A stretch of DNA of 64,000 nt. It comes from Pseudomonas taeanensis MS-3. Lineage in GTDB: Bacteria > Pseudomonadota > Gammaproteobacteria > Pseudomonadales > Pseudomonadaceae. The position numbers and the translations under genes are program-made. Under the pieces are notes generated by a model that was not told the DNA's origin, searched no databases, and worked only from the letters and a program-made list of their open reading frames with translations. Positions 8,136-18,223 of the stretch are shown piece by piece. Numbering within the stretch: the first letter of the stretch is position 1; each line of letters opens with the position of its first letter. Where the stretch lies: positions 392,865 to 456,864 of the forward strand of contig NZ_AWSQ01000004.1 of NCBI RefSeq assembly GCF_000498575.2, given 5' to 3'.

Positions 8136-8403
8136 GCTGCTGCGCCTCTTGTAGTTGTTGGTATGGCAGCCGTGCTGCCGTGAGAACCTGCCTCAGATCT
8201 GCTGCGCGTCGGCCATACAGCGTTGAAATCGAGCTCAAACTGCTGATTTACAGTTCGTAAACTCCGCGCCCTCGCTCAATTTCGCCTTGTCGGGCTCTAG
8301 ATCGCGAGCTCCGAAACAGGTTCTAAAGCGCTTGAGAGCTTCACCGCTGGCGACTGATTTGTTAAGTTTGTTTTTATAAGCAATTAATCGTGAAAACAAA
8401 TAA

Positions 8404-9333
8404 ATGACCGTCAAACAACTGCGTGCCTTCCTCGCCGTGGCGCAGAGCCTGAGCTTCGTCCAGGCCTGCGAACGCCTGCACCTGTCGCAGCCGGCGTTAA
8501 GTCTGGCAATCAAGAACCTCGAAACATCCCTCGGCGGCCCGCTGCTGGTGCGCACCACCCGTAGCGTCGGTCTCACCCCGGAAGGTGAACTGCTGCTGCC
8601 CATCGCCCGGCGCTTACTGGCCGACTGGGACAACACCGAGGAACTGCTGCGCCAGCACTTCACCCTGCAGCTGGGCAAGATTTCCATCGCGGCCATGCCC
8701 TCCTTCGCCGGCAACCTGTTGCCGGTGGCGCTCAAGGCATTTCGCAGCCGTCACCCACGGGTCAATGTGGCGGTGCATGACGTGATCAACGAACAGGTGC
8801 TGGAGATGGTGCGCAACCGCCGCGTGGAACTGGGTATCGCCTTCGAACCGGACTCACTTGGGGGGCTGGATTTCACCCCCTTCTATACCGACCGCTTCGT
8901 CGCGGTTGTACCCGCCGACTCGCCACTGGCCGAACGCTGCGAGCTGAGCTGGGCACAACTGCTACAGGAAAGCTTTATCACCCTGCAACGTCCTTCGGCG
9001 GTCCGTCTGCTGCTGGAGGACAGCGTCGCCGCTGAACACGGCCGACTGCCGGTGGCCTTCGAGAGCCATCAACTGGTGACCGTCGGCCGCATGGTTGCGC
9101 AGGGCCTTGGGGTCAGTGCCGTGCCGAGTCTGTGCATCCAGCAGATGGAGGAACTCGGCGCCCGTTGCGTCGCGCTGCACACGCCGCGGGTTGAGCGCCG
9201 GGTCGGCCTGCTGCGCCTCGCCGAACACGAGTTGTCAACCGCGGCCCAAGCCCTGAGCGATGTACTGCTGCACGTCGGAGACTGGAACAGTCTGGATCTT
9301 GCACAGACTGGCGCACCACCCCGCAGCAGCTGA
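8404..9333 (+). CDS. LysR-family regulator divergent from the CoA-transferase genes
   Basis: A 309-residue LysR-type transcriptional regulator. The N-terminal winged helix-turn-helix is at about 1-60 (QLRAFLAVAQSLSFVQACER, then LHLSQPALSLAIKNLE), followed by the periplasmic-binding-like effector domain. The start ATG lies in a 268-bp divergent region with an AT-rich part (about 8355-8400) containing ATTTGTT and AACAAAT half sites. Position matches dhcR of P. aeruginosa, a regulator of dehydrocarnitine CoA-transferase genes; I infer it controls the divergent operon and perhaps aacS downstream. The inducer is unknown. Confidence 0.88.
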   Translation: MTVKQLRAFLAVAQSLSFVQACERLHLSQPALSLAIKNLETSLGGPLLVRTTRSVGLTPEGELLLPIARRLLADWDNTEELLRQHFTLQLGKISIAAMPSFAGNLLPVALKAFRSRHPRVNVAVHDVINEQVLEMVRNRRVELGIAFEPDSLGGLDFTPFYTDRFVAVVPADSPLAERCELSWAQLLQESFITLQRPSAVRLLLEDSVAAEHGRLPVAFESHQLVTVGRMVAQGLGVSAVPSLCIQQMEELGARCVALHTPRVERRVGLLRLAEHELSTAAQALSDVLLHVGDWNSLDLAQTGAPPRSS

Positions 9334-9440
9334 CGGCGCCAGCCGGGCAACACCCGCGACTGCGTGCCATTATGTAAAGCATGCGCTTCCAGTCGCGCAC
9401 AAGGTGCGATGCCGATCATTCAGCAGCGATGGGAGGACAG

Positions 9441-11396
<1,956 letters not shown>

Positions 11397-11574
11397 AAAC
11401 AAGTCAGGACCTTTCCAGGAGGCAGAACGAGCCGCTCCCCGGGCAAGCCTGCTTACCTTTAGTCCAGATAGACAACACAAGAAAGATCGCATAGCGTCGA
11501 ACTTCAGATTTCGACTGAAATATCTTTGCTGGTTGTTTTAGCTGCCAATCAGCCATAGCCATCGGAAATGAATC

Positions 11575-12426
11575 GTGCAGACGCCTGACTACCTAATCCG
11601 AACAATGACCCGGCAAGAACTGGACATCGCCATCGACTGGGCAGCGATCGAGGGCTGGAATCCTGGACTGTATGACGCCGATTGCTTTTATGCAGCCGAT
11701 CCCGGTGGCTTTCTGATCGGACTAGTGGGAGATGAGCCGGTCTCGGTCATTTCAGTGGTGAAGTATGGCGAGGCCTTTGGCTTCCTGGGTTTCTACATCG
11801 TCAAACCGGAGTATCGCGGCAAGGGCTACGGCATGCAGATATGGACTGCCGGTCTTGAGTACCTCGCCGGTCGCACTATCGGTCTAGATGGTGTCGTCGC
11901 CCAACAGAACAATTACATGAAATCCGGATTTGTCTGGGCGCATGCCAATGTCCGCTACCAGGGCATTGGAGGCGGTTACTGCCAGGCTGATTCAGAGGTC
12001 GTGCCGTTAGCCTCTCTGCCCTTCGACGAGGTATGCGCTTACGACCGGGCGCTGTTCCCTGAACCACGCAGGGAGTTTCTCCAGCGCTGGATTAAGCAGC
12101 CTGAAAGTACCGCACTTGGCATCCTGCGAGATCGACAGCTGGCCGGCTATGGCGTCCTGCGCAAATGCCGCTCTGGCTACAAAATAAGTCCGCTGTTCGC
12201 CGACACTCCCGAACTGGCTGAACAGTTATTTTTAGCCCTAAAGGCAAAGGCGTCAGTCGGCGCACCAGTTTTCCTGGATACGCCGCAAGTAAACTCAGCT
12301 GCAATAGAGATGGCTCAGCGCCACAACATGATCGTCTCGTTTGAAACAGCCCGCATGTACCGAGGACAACCGCCAACATTACCCTTGGATCGGCTGTTCG
12401 GTGTAACCACCTTTGAGCTTGGCTGA
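11575..12426 (+). CDS. GNAT-family N-acetyltransferase with second C-terminal domain
   Basis: A 283-residue protein with an N-terminal GNAT fold: FGFLGFYIVKPEYRGKGYG at about 63-82 carries the acetyl-CoA-binding (R/Q)xxGx(G/A) loop (RGKGYG). The C-terminal half (from about 150) resembles the extra acetyltransferase-like domain found in YitH-type proteins, with YGVLRKCRSGYKISPLFAD. The only usable start is GTG at 11575, because an in-frame TGA precedes it at 11569; the ribosome site is weak. The substrate is unknown. It is the first gene of a small accessory group whose base composition is less GC-rich than the flanking core genes. Confidence 0.82.
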   Translation: MQTPDYLIRTMTRQELDIAIDWAAIEGWNPGLYDADCFYAADPGGFLIGLVGDEPVSVISVVKYGEAFGFLGFYIVKPEYRGKGYGMQIWTAGLEYLAGRTIGLDGVVAQQNNYMKSGFVWAHANVRYQGIGGGYCQADSEVVPLASLPFDEVCAYDRALFPEPRREFLQRWIKQPESTALGILRDRQLAGYGVLRKCRSGYKISPLFADTPELAEQLFLALKAKASVGAPVFLDTPQVNSAAIEMAQRHNMIVSFETARMYRGQPPTLPLDRLFGVTTFELG

Positions 12427-12523
12427 GCCGAACTTACAAGCCTGCCGAAAGCTGAATCGCCCGGCCCTCTATATTGCTTTTGGCGAACTTGAGCCTCGAA
12501 CACACCCTTTCAAGGATGAGCAG

Positions 12524-13006
12524 ATGTCCCGTAACCATCACTTGGCTCAAGTCAACATCGCCAGAGCCAAAGCCCCGCTCGACTCACCAATCATGCAAGG
12601 CTTTGTCGATCAGCTCGATCATATAAATCGACTGGCAGAAGCCAGCCATGGGTTTGTCTGGCGCTTGCAAACAGAAGAAGGCGATGCCACGGCGCTTAAG
12701 GTGTTCGATGACGAACTGATCATCGTCAATGTCTCCGTATGGGATTCGTTTGAATCGCTGAAAAACTACGTTTATACAGGCAATCACCTGAGCGTCTTGA
12801 AGGACAAGAAGCACTGGTTCGAGCAAGCCAGCGCACCGACACTGGCTTTATGGTGGATAGCGGCGGGTCATCTACCAACGATTGAAGAGGCGAAGCGCGC
12901 ACTGGCAACATTGACCACGCAAGGTTCTTGCGCCGAGGCCTTTACCTTTGCCAAGCCCTTTCCCGCCCCCGAAGAGCGCAGCGCTGCACACGGGGAACTG
13001 GCCTGA
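12524..13006 (+). CDS. DUF3291 domain-containing protein
   Basis: A 160-residue protein of the DUF3291 family, a ferredoxin-like fold related to monooxygenase/heme-degrading-like proteins with no assigned activity. Recognisable segments are HLAQVNIARAKAPLDSPIM at the N-terminus, IIVNVSVWDSFESLKNYVY near 68-86 and KHWFEQASAPTLALWWIAAG near 97-116. The ATG at 12524 has AAGGAT upstream and gives the family-typical start; the frame is open further upstream but without a ribosome site. It follows the GNAT gene by about 97 bp. Confidence 0.85.
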   Translation: MSRNHHLAQVNIARAKAPLDSPIMQGFVDQLDHINRLAEASHGFVWRLQTEEGDATALKVFDDELIIVNVSVWDSFESLKNYVYTGNHLSVLKDKKHWFEQASAPTLALWWIAAGHLPTIEEAKRALATLTTQGSCAEAFTFAKPFPAPEERSAAHGELA

Positions 13007-13104
13007 CAATTGGCCAGCCCACAGGTAGTAGAACACGGCGTAATGAGACTTTTGCCCTCAACTGGCCACCCGTTGAGGCGACTTATTAAGGAGCCAGACG
13101 CAAT

Positions 13105-13413
13105 ATGGAAGTTGACTGCAGTTCACTCGAGCAAGTGCGCGCGAATATTGACCGCATCGACCGCCAGCTAGTAACGCTGCTTTCAGAGCGAGGCACCTAT
13201 GTTGCTGCGGCCGCACGCTTCAAAAAAACGACTGATGATGTCCAGGCACCCCAGCGGGTCGAACAGGTCATCGCTAAAGTTACCGCGCTGTCCCGTGAGC
13301 TAGGTGCCAACCCCAACGTAACCGAACAGGTATATCGAGCGATGATCAGCGCTTTTATCCAGGCTGAATTGGCCGAGCATGCGGCCTTGAGCAACACGGC
13401 TAACAAGCCTTGA
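13105..13413 (+). CDS. Chorismate mutase family protein (AroQ/PchB-like)
   Basis: A 102-residue all-helical protein of the chorismate mutase type II family. The aligned features are VRANIDRIDRQLVTLLSER at the N-terminus, AAARFKK (the lysine of the active site) and APQRVEQVIAKV, which resembles the APERV block of the isochorismate-pyruvate lyase PchB. It could convert chorismate to prephenate or act on isochorismate; no pchA-like isochorismate synthase or siderophore genes are nearby. AAGGAG precedes the ATG. Its neighbours (DUF3291, cupin) do not suggest a pathway. Confidence 0.82.
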   Translation: MEVDCSSLEQVRANIDRIDRQLVTLLSERGTYVAAAARFKKTTDDVQAPQRVEQVIAKVTALSRELGANPNVTEQVYRAMISAFIQAELAEHAALSNTANKP

Positions 13414-13474
13414 TCGCTGGTTCAGTTCGATTTGCCGCAAGAACCAAACAATGCCACAAAAAAGGAGCAACACA

Positions 13475-13789
13475 GTGCCCGGACAGTACCCTGAAAAAAT
13501 CAGATCGCTGCCTTTGTACGATGGTCGCTTTGACGCGTACAAACTTGCAGCCAAAGACAGCGATGTTCTGTTTGCCTCGTACCCCGCCGGCACCTCCATT
13601 CCCCCTCACACTCATGAAACCGACAATTACGGGGTTATTACCCGCGGTGCGTTGATCCTGAGCATTGACGGTGCCACCACCATCTACCGCGTTGGCGACT
13701 GGTATCACGTGCCAGCCGGGGTCGAGCATGCCGCCGAATTTAACGAAGAAACTGACGAAATTGAATTCTGGTTTAACCCCAGCACCTGA
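13475..13789 (+). CDS. Small cupin-domain protein
   Basis: A 104-residue single-domain cupin. Motif 1 is visible as IPPHTHETDNYGVITRG (His-x-His and a glutamate) and motif 2 as GDWYHVPAGVEHAAEF, so a metal site is likely. AAAGGAG at 13461-13467 places the start at GTG 13475, seven bases downstream; the ATG at 13451 lies before the ribosome site and is unlikely. It follows the chorismate mutase gene by about 60 bp. Enzyme and sensor roles are both possible for such small cupins. Confidence 0.83.
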   Translation: MPGQYPEKIRSLPLYDGRFDAYKLAAKDSDVLFASYPAGTSIPPHTHETDNYGVITRGALILSIDGATTIYRVGDWYHVPAGVEHAAEFNEETDEIEFWFNPST

Positions 13790-13861
13790 CCCCAGCTCGA
13801 CAGCTACATATTAAAGTCGAGGATTTCCACGCGCGCCTACCCTGAGTACAGCCACCGCACA

Positions 13862-14089
13862 ATGGATGCCATCCTCGAACTCACCGTGCGCTGCATCGGC
13901 TATGTCTTGCTGGATGTCGTGTTCGGCACGCTGCTCTATTGGCTGGGTTGGCCAGTAGTTAAGTTGATAAGCCTGGGTAGATACCCGCGACAGCCAAGCA
14001 ACCAGGAGTCGCGTGAGTCGGTTTACGTCTCATGCGTTGGTTTGGCTATCGGCCTGCTCGGGATGATGGCGACACTGGGTCAGTTCTAA
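13862..14089 (+). CDS. Small hypothetical membrane protein
   Basis: A 75-residue protein with two predicted membrane segments: IGYVLLDVVFGTLLYWLGWP (about 12-31) and VYVSCVGLAIGLLGMMATLG (about 54-73), joined by a short polar loop rich in Arg, Ser and Glu. I do not recognise a family. The start ATG has no strong ribosome site. It is the last plus-strand gene before a convergent DJ-1/PfpI-like gene. Confidence 0.55.
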   Translation: MDAILELTVRCIGYVLLDVVFGTLLYWLGWPVVKLISLGRYPRQPSNQESRESVYVSCVGLAIGLLGMMATLGQF

Positions 14090-14180
14090 GACGTGGGTGT
14101 GGGTATTAGAGTTCAGGGCTAACGCCCGGCACAAACCCGGGCTAACACCATCATCCATTGGTTCATAGCTCGCACTTTCC

Positions 14181-14777
14181 TCACAGGTAGGGGCGGACCA
14201 CGGCCATCGCTCTTTCGATGAATGCCTGTTTCTCACCCACTGGCGCCACGTAATGCAGCACCTCGGCACAGGCACCCTCGCCCGCCAACTTGGCGATCAC
14301 CCAAGCCGCCAGATAGGGAGCCGACAGGCATCCGCCGGCAGTTGCCAGGTTACCCTTGGCATAGAACGGCTGGTCTAGCACGCGGGTGCCGGCCTCGATG
14401 ACCCAAGGCTTGGTCGTCAAGTCGGTGCAAGCTGGCAGCTCGCCCAACAACCCAAGCTTGGCCATCAGCAAGGTGCCCGAACACTGAGAACCAATCAATT
14501 GACGCTGCGGATCGAGCTGCAAACGCTCAAGAATGCCACGGTCCTCGGCAATCGCGCGGGTTTGCATTCCACTGCCGAACAGCACTACATCGGCTTCATT
14601 GGCGAACTCCAATAGTTGCTGGGCCTGTACCCGCACCCCATTCATTGAAGTGACGTACTCGCTCGGGCAGGTTATTTGCGCCTGCCAACCCTGGCTGCGC
14701 ATACGGTTGAGCAAGCCTGTAGCAACAAAAGAGTCCAGTTCGTTGAAACCCTCGAACGTCAACACGGCAATACGCAT
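14181..14777 (-). CDS. DJ-1/PfpI-family protein
   Basis: A 198-residue single-domain DJ-1/PfpI-like (class I glutamine amidotransferase-like) protein. The N-terminus MRIAVLTFEGFNELDSFVAT carries the family's conserved acidic residue, and LIGSQCSGTLLMAKLGLL near 90 holds the nucleophile-elbow cysteine. A later histidine is less clear (TTKPWVIEAG). The ATG at 14777 is preceded by GGGGGTGA; the frame stays open upstream to 14930 but the extra residues do not match the family. Related proteins are isonitrile hydratases, chaperone-glyoxalases or regulator domains; the activity here is unknown. Confidence 0.82.
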   Translation of the reverse strand: MRIAVLTFEGFNELDSFVATGLLNRMRSQGWQAQITCPSEYVTSMNGVRVQAQQLLEFANEADVVLFGSGMQTRAIAEDRGILERLQLDPQRQLIGSQCSGTLLMAKLGLLGELPACTDLTTKPWVIEAGTRVLDQPFYAKGNLATAGGCLSAPYLAAWVIAKLAGEGACAEVLHYVAPVGEKQAFIERAMAVVRPYL

Positions 14778-15161
14778 TTCACCCCCTCGGTTTGCAGCTT
14801 CGCTTCTGACAGAGGCCAGAAATCTATGTGTTGGCGAGCATGCTTGCCAAGCACAGCAGAAGTAAATTCGGTATTCGGTCGATACAGATTGTGCCTTTGC
14901 GGCGCGGACGTGATCCGTTGTTATTGTCATTGAACGGACATCGCGACCGACAGTACCGAGACGCCAGAGCAGTTAAACTGTATGTTTTTTATACAACCCA
15001 TCGTTATTAGCTGGTACGCGCTGCCGTATAGTGAAAAAAACATGCTGCGCTTGCATCGTCTGCGTTTACTTACTAAAACTTATGGGTAGTATGTACGCCG
15101 GCTGATTTCCTATCGTTTGGGAACTGCTTTAATGGAAAATTACACCTTTTAGGGGAACACG
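14778..15161. other. Intergenic region upstream of oprI
   Basis: An AT-richer divergent region between the DJ-1-like gene and oprI. A possible oprI promoter is TTTACT (15065-15070), 16-nt spacer, TAGTAT (15087-15092), which would give a leader of about 60 nt. A TGTAT-N7-ATACA palindrome lies near 14979-14995. I see no gene here. Confidence 0.4.
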
Positions 15162-15413
15162 ATGAACAACGTTCTGAAATTCTCTGCTCTGGCTTTGGCC
15201 GCAGTTCTGGCTACCGGTTGCAGCAGCATGTCCAAAGAAACTGAAGCACGTCTGACTGCTACCGAAGACGCTGCTGCTCGCGCTCAAGCCCGTGCCGATG
15301 AAGCCTACCGCAAGGCTGATGAAGCTATGGCTGCTGCTCAGAAGGCTCAGCAAACTGCTGACGAAGCCAATGAGCGTGCTATGCGTATGCTGGAAAAAGC
15401 CAGCCGCAAGTAA
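15162..15413 (+). CDS. oprI: Major outer membrane lipoprotein OprI (Lpp type)
   Basis: The abundant small lipoprotein that ties the outer membrane to peptidoglycan. The 83-residue precursor has a signal peptide with lipobox LATGC (Cys20 is lipidated), then an Ala-rich heptad coiled coil (about 25-78) and a C-terminal lysine that in Lpp-type proteins is joined to peptidoglycan. AGGGGA precedes the ATG. A strong terminator follows. The convergent neighbour is an L,D-transpeptidase, the enzyme class that makes this covalent link. Codon choice is strongly biased (GCT, CTG, GAA), fitting very high expression. Confidence 0.97.
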   Translation: MNNVLKFSALALAAVLATGCSSMSKETEARLTATEDAAARAQARADEAYRKADEAMAAAQKAQQTADEANERAMRMLEKASRK

Positions 15414-15433
15414 TAGCCCCTCAAGGCTAACTA

Positions 15434-15466
15434 AAGCCGCCCCTCATAAGGGGGCGGCTTTTTTAT
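15434..15466 (+). terminator. Rho-independent terminator of oprI
   Basis: Stem AAGCCGCCCC / GGGGCGGCTT with a short loop, followed by TTTTTAT. Confidence 0.92.
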
Positions 15467-15502
15467 TGCCTGGATGATTGCTCCGCAATAAACCAGCAAT
15501 AA

Positions 15503-15536
15503 AAAACCCGCTGGCGTTGACGCGCAGCGGGTTTTA
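15503..15536 (-). terminator. Bidirectional terminator between oprI and the L,D-transpeptidase gene
   Basis: AAAACCCGCTG pairs with CAGCGGGTTTT. A-tract and T-tract flank the stem, so it can end transcription from either side; it lies 17 bp past the transpeptidase stop codon. Confidence 0.85.
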
Positions 15537-15552
15537 CTAGGCTGTTGCGAAA

Positions 15553-16509
15553 TCAGAAACTGTCGGCCTCACGACTGGCCAGTGCTGCATTCGACTCGGC
15601 AATTGCCACTGGCAAACCATCTTCGGCGGCGACCACTTCGCGCACCATGTCCCAATCCAGACCTTGATTGCCCAGATCCTCACGTTTAAGCAGGGCATTG
15701 ATCACTGCGGTGTGCTTATCGACAATCGATGATTCGCCCGTGTCATCAAGCGGTTGATGAGCCTCTAGGTAGACCTTGTTATTGCTCAGACCAAACTTGT
15801 AAGGCTCGTTCATGATCCTTACCGAGGTGCCCACAGACGTCATACCAGCCAGTTGCAAGACATTATTGTTAAGCATGCGGAAACAGCCATGGCTAACGCG
15901 CATGCCGATGCCGAACTTCTTGTTGGAGCCATGGATCAGGTATCCCGGTACCGACAGCGTCAGCTTGTAAGGCCCCAGTGGGTTATCCGGCCCAGGTGGC
16001 ACATAGGCCGGCAATGGATCACCATCGGCCGCATGCTCATCGCGAATTGACTGCGGAGGAGTCCAGCCAGGATTCGGGGTTTTCGCGGTAATCTGTGCAT
16101 TGGCAACTGGCGAACTCCAACCCTCGCGACCAATTCCCAGAGGATAGGTGTGTACGACATTTTGCCCTTTCGGGAAGTAGTACAGACGGTATTCGGCGAG
16201 GTTGATCACCACCCCTTCACGCGGCCCTGGCGGCAGGATAAAGCGCGTCGGCAGGATGATCTCCGTACCCTCGCCAGGCAACCAAGGGTCGACCCCCGGA
16301 TTAGCCGCGACCATTTCGAGGTAACCCAGATCATTGGCTGCGCCAAGGTCGGCAAAGGTGTCTTCGTATTTGGCTTTGATTACCTGAACCTGGCCAACGA
16401 TGTCTTCACCGGGAGGCGGCAAAGGTAGCTCCATGGCAACGGCGGTGCCCATGGAAACAAGCGTGGTGAGGGACAGGCAGCGAGCGACGGCAGGAACACG
16501 CGACAACAT
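15553..16509 (-). CDS. L,D-transpeptidase (YkuD domain)
   Basis: A 318-residue secreted enzyme that forms 3-3 crosslinks or attaches lipoprotein to peptidoglycan. Domains in order: signal peptide (about 1-25), LysM-like peptidoglycan-binding segment (about 38-90), YkuD domain (about 97-235) with VPGYLIHGSNKKFGIGMRVS and the catalytic SHGCFRM (His207, Cys209), and a C-terminal tail. It is convergent with oprI. In P. aeruginosa the same gene order is found, which supports a role in anchoring OprI; this is inference from context. Confidence 0.92.
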   Translation of the reverse strand: MLSRVPAVARCLSLTTLVSMGTAVAMELPLPPPGEDIVGQVQVIKAKYEDTFADLGAANDLGYLEMVAANPGVDPWLPGEGTEIILPTRFILPPGPREGVVINLAEYRLYYFPKGQNVVHTYPLGIGREGWSSPVANAQITAKTPNPGWTPPQSIRDEHAADGDPLPAYVPPGPDNPLGPYKLTLSVPGYLIHGSNKKFGIGMRVSHGCFRMLNNNVLQLAGMTSVGTSVRIMNEPYKFGLSNNKVYLEAHQPLDDTGESSIVDKHTAVINALLKREDLGNQGLDWDMVREVVAAEDGLPVAIAESNAALASREADSF

Positions 16510-16583
16510 CCGGAAATCCTTGGCGAGAATGGCTAATCAATAAGAATGCAATTGTACACCCGAGTTCGATACTGCGGGAGGCA

Positions 16584-16865
16584 TCAACAACCTGGCCAAA
16601 ATGGCCGCTCGCCGCGACGTTGGGCGTCGAAGGCTGTGCGGCAACTGGAGCACAAGCGCTTATCACGCAACATTGGTTTGCTCAGCTCCCGCCAGCGCGG
16701 TCTTGCAGGCAATAAACCACCACAGATTGTCCGATCGGCACAATCTCCCAGCTCAAGCTGACGCGCAACCAAATGCAGGCGCACCTCACGGCAGGCAAAC
16801 AGATCCAACTGCTCGTCCGGTTCGATCAGTTGATAGGCATATAAAGACCAAACGGGACGCGGCAT
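16584..16865 (-). CDS. Conserved hypothetical protein with CxxC
   Basis: A 93-residue protein beginning MPRPVWSLYAYQLIEPDEQL. It is rich in Cys and Arg, with LCSSCRTAFD (CxxC) near residue 75 and single cysteines near 26, 42 and 49, so a metal-binding or redox role is possible. ATG 16865 has AGGAG upstream. It lies between the L,D-transpeptidase and tesA on the same strand; a small unnamed gene occupies this place in P. aeruginosa as far as I recall. The open frame extends upstream to 17003, overlapping tesA, but that part is unlikely to be translated. Confidence 0.65.
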   Translation of the reverse strand: MPRPVWSLYAYQLIEPDEQLDLFACREVRLHLVARQLELGDCADRTICGGLLPARPRWRELSKPMLRDKRLCSSCRTAFDAQRRGERPFWPGC

Positions 16866-16923
16866 CGAGGGCTCCTGGGCGGGGGGGCGCCACATTAGCC
16901 GAAAGACTGCACGTGGAAAAGCC

Positions 16924-17529
16924 TCAGAGCAACGGTTGTAGCACCGGCCAAAGGTTATCCAGGAGAATCGGCTGAGCCTCCAGGGCGGGGTGAATGCCGT
17001 CACGCTGCATCAACCTGGGGACGCCACCGACCCCTTCGAGAAAGAATGGAACCAGCGGCACTTGTTTTTCTTCGGCCAGGGTCGCGAACACCTGAGCAAA
17101 TGCCGTTGTATAGCGCACGCCGTAATTCGGAGGCAGGCGCATACCTAATAGCAACACCTGAGCACCGCTGGCACGCGACTCGTCGATCATCGCGGCAAGA
17201 TTATGTTGCAATTGCACAGGTGGCTGTCCACGTAGCCCGTCATTACCGCCCAACTCGAGAATCACCAGGTCTGGACGGTACTCGGCAAGTAGCCCAGGCA
17301 GCCGTGCGGCGCCGCCTGCGCTGGTATCGCCACTGATTGAGGCGTTCACCACGCGGTGCTCGAAATCCTGCTCAGCCAGGCGTTTTTCCAGCAAAGCGAC
17401 CCAACCCTGGCGGCTATCCAGGCCAAAAGCCGCGCTGATACTATCGCCGACTACCAGCACGGTACCCGCCAGTGCGCCCTGCGCCCATAGCAGCAGGCCG
17501 AGGGCGACGCTGATTAACCCTGCACGCAT
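16924..17529 (-). CDS. tesA: TesA: periplasmic GDSL esterase (thioesterase I/lysophospholipase L1)
   Basis: A 201-residue SGNH hydrolase acting on acyl-thioesters, lysophospholipids and aryl esters in the periplasm. Signal peptide about 1-21 (GLISVALGLLLWAQGALA), block I VGDSISAAFG with nucleophile Ser30, block III LELGGNDGLRG and block V DGIHP with the Asp-His pair. The start at 17529 has GGAGAG seven bases upstream. It is divergent from the ABC transporter gene with only 10 bp between the two start codons, so each promoter must lie within, or overlap, the other gene. Confidence 0.93.
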   Translation of the reverse strand: MRAGLISVALGLLLWAQGALAGTVLVVGDSISAAFGLDSRQGWVALLEKRLAEQDFEHRVVNASISGDTSAGGAARLPGLLAEYRPDLVILELGGNDGLRGQPPVQLQHNLAAMIDESRASGAQVLLLGMRLPPNYGVRYTTAFAQVFATLAEEKQVPLVPFFLEGVGGVPRLMQRDGIHPALEAQPILLDNLWPVLQPLL

Positions 17530-17539
17530 TGGACTCTCC

Positions 17540-18223
17540 ATGAAATCAAGCATTCTCACTGCGCGGAACCTTAGCAAAGTGGTTCCCAGCGCGGAAGGCG
17601 AGTTGACAATACTGCATGACCTCTCGCTAGACCTGAACCCTGGCGGCAGTCTGGCCATCGTCGGCAGTTCGGGCTCCGGCAAATCCACCCTGCTCGGCCT
17701 GCTCGCCGGCCTCGACTTGCCGAGTGATGGCAACGTTACACTGGCCGGGCACGACCTGTGCACACTGGATGAGGACCAGCGTGCCCGGGTGCGCGCCGAG
17801 CATGTGGGCTTCGTCTTTCAGTCCTTCCAATTGCTCGACAGCCTCAATGCCTTGGAAAACGTCATGTTACCGCTGGAGCTAGAAGGTCATGCCGATGCCC
17901 GCGAACGCGCTCGCACCCTGCTGGAGCGGGTCGGACTCGGCCAGCGCCTGACCCATTACCCGCGTCAACTATCGGGTGGCGAACAGCAGCGCGTGGCCAT
18001 CGCCCGCGCCTTCGCCGCCGAACCGGATGTGCTGTTTGCCGACGAGCCCACCGGCAACCTCGACAGCCACACCGGCGAGCGCATCAGCGACCTGTTGTTC
18101 GAACTGAACCAGGAGCGCGGGGCGACGCTGGTGCTGGTCAGCCATGACGAGCGCCTGGCACATCGTTGCCAACGCCTGATCCGCCTCGAAGGCGGCCGCC
18201 TGGTCGACCGGGTCGAGCCCTGA
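17540..18223 (+). CDS. ABC transporter ATP-binding protein (YbbA type)
   Basis: A 227-residue ATPase of the LolD/MacB-like family. Walker A GSSGSGKST near 42-50, Q-loop FVFQSFQLLD, signature LSGGEQQRVAIARA near 140-153, Walker B VLFADEPTGNLD, and H-loop LVSHD are all intact. Its stop overlaps the ATG of the permease (TGATG), so the two are translationally coupled. The same pair next to tesA is known in E. coli (ybbA-ybbP) and P. aeruginosa; the substrate is not known, lipoprotein or lipid export being an inference from the family. Confidence 0.92.
   Translation: MKSSILTARNLSKVVPSAEGELTILHDLSLDLNPGGSLAIVGSSGSGKSTLLGLLAGLDLPSDGNVTLAGHDLCTLDEDQRARVRAEHVGFVFQSFQLLDSLNALENVMLPLELEGHADARERARTLLERVGLGQRLTHYPRQLSGGEQQRVAIARAFAAEPDVLFADEPTGNLDSHTGERISDLLFELNQERGATLVLVSHDERLAHRCQRLIRLEGGRLVDRVEP

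Noticed and set aside
6687..8183. 498-codon plus-strand frame over both CoA-transferase genes
   Set aside because: Spans two real minus-strand genes and their gap; composition is that of an antisense shadow.
14979..14995. Third copy of the TGTAT-N6-GATACA dyad near oprI
   Set aside because: One base shorter and lacks the G of GATACA, so spacing differs from the other two.
14978..14996. Possible LexA box CTGTATGTTTTTTATACAA
   Set aside because: CTGT and ACAG half sites are not at the required N8 spacing and the right half ends ACAA.
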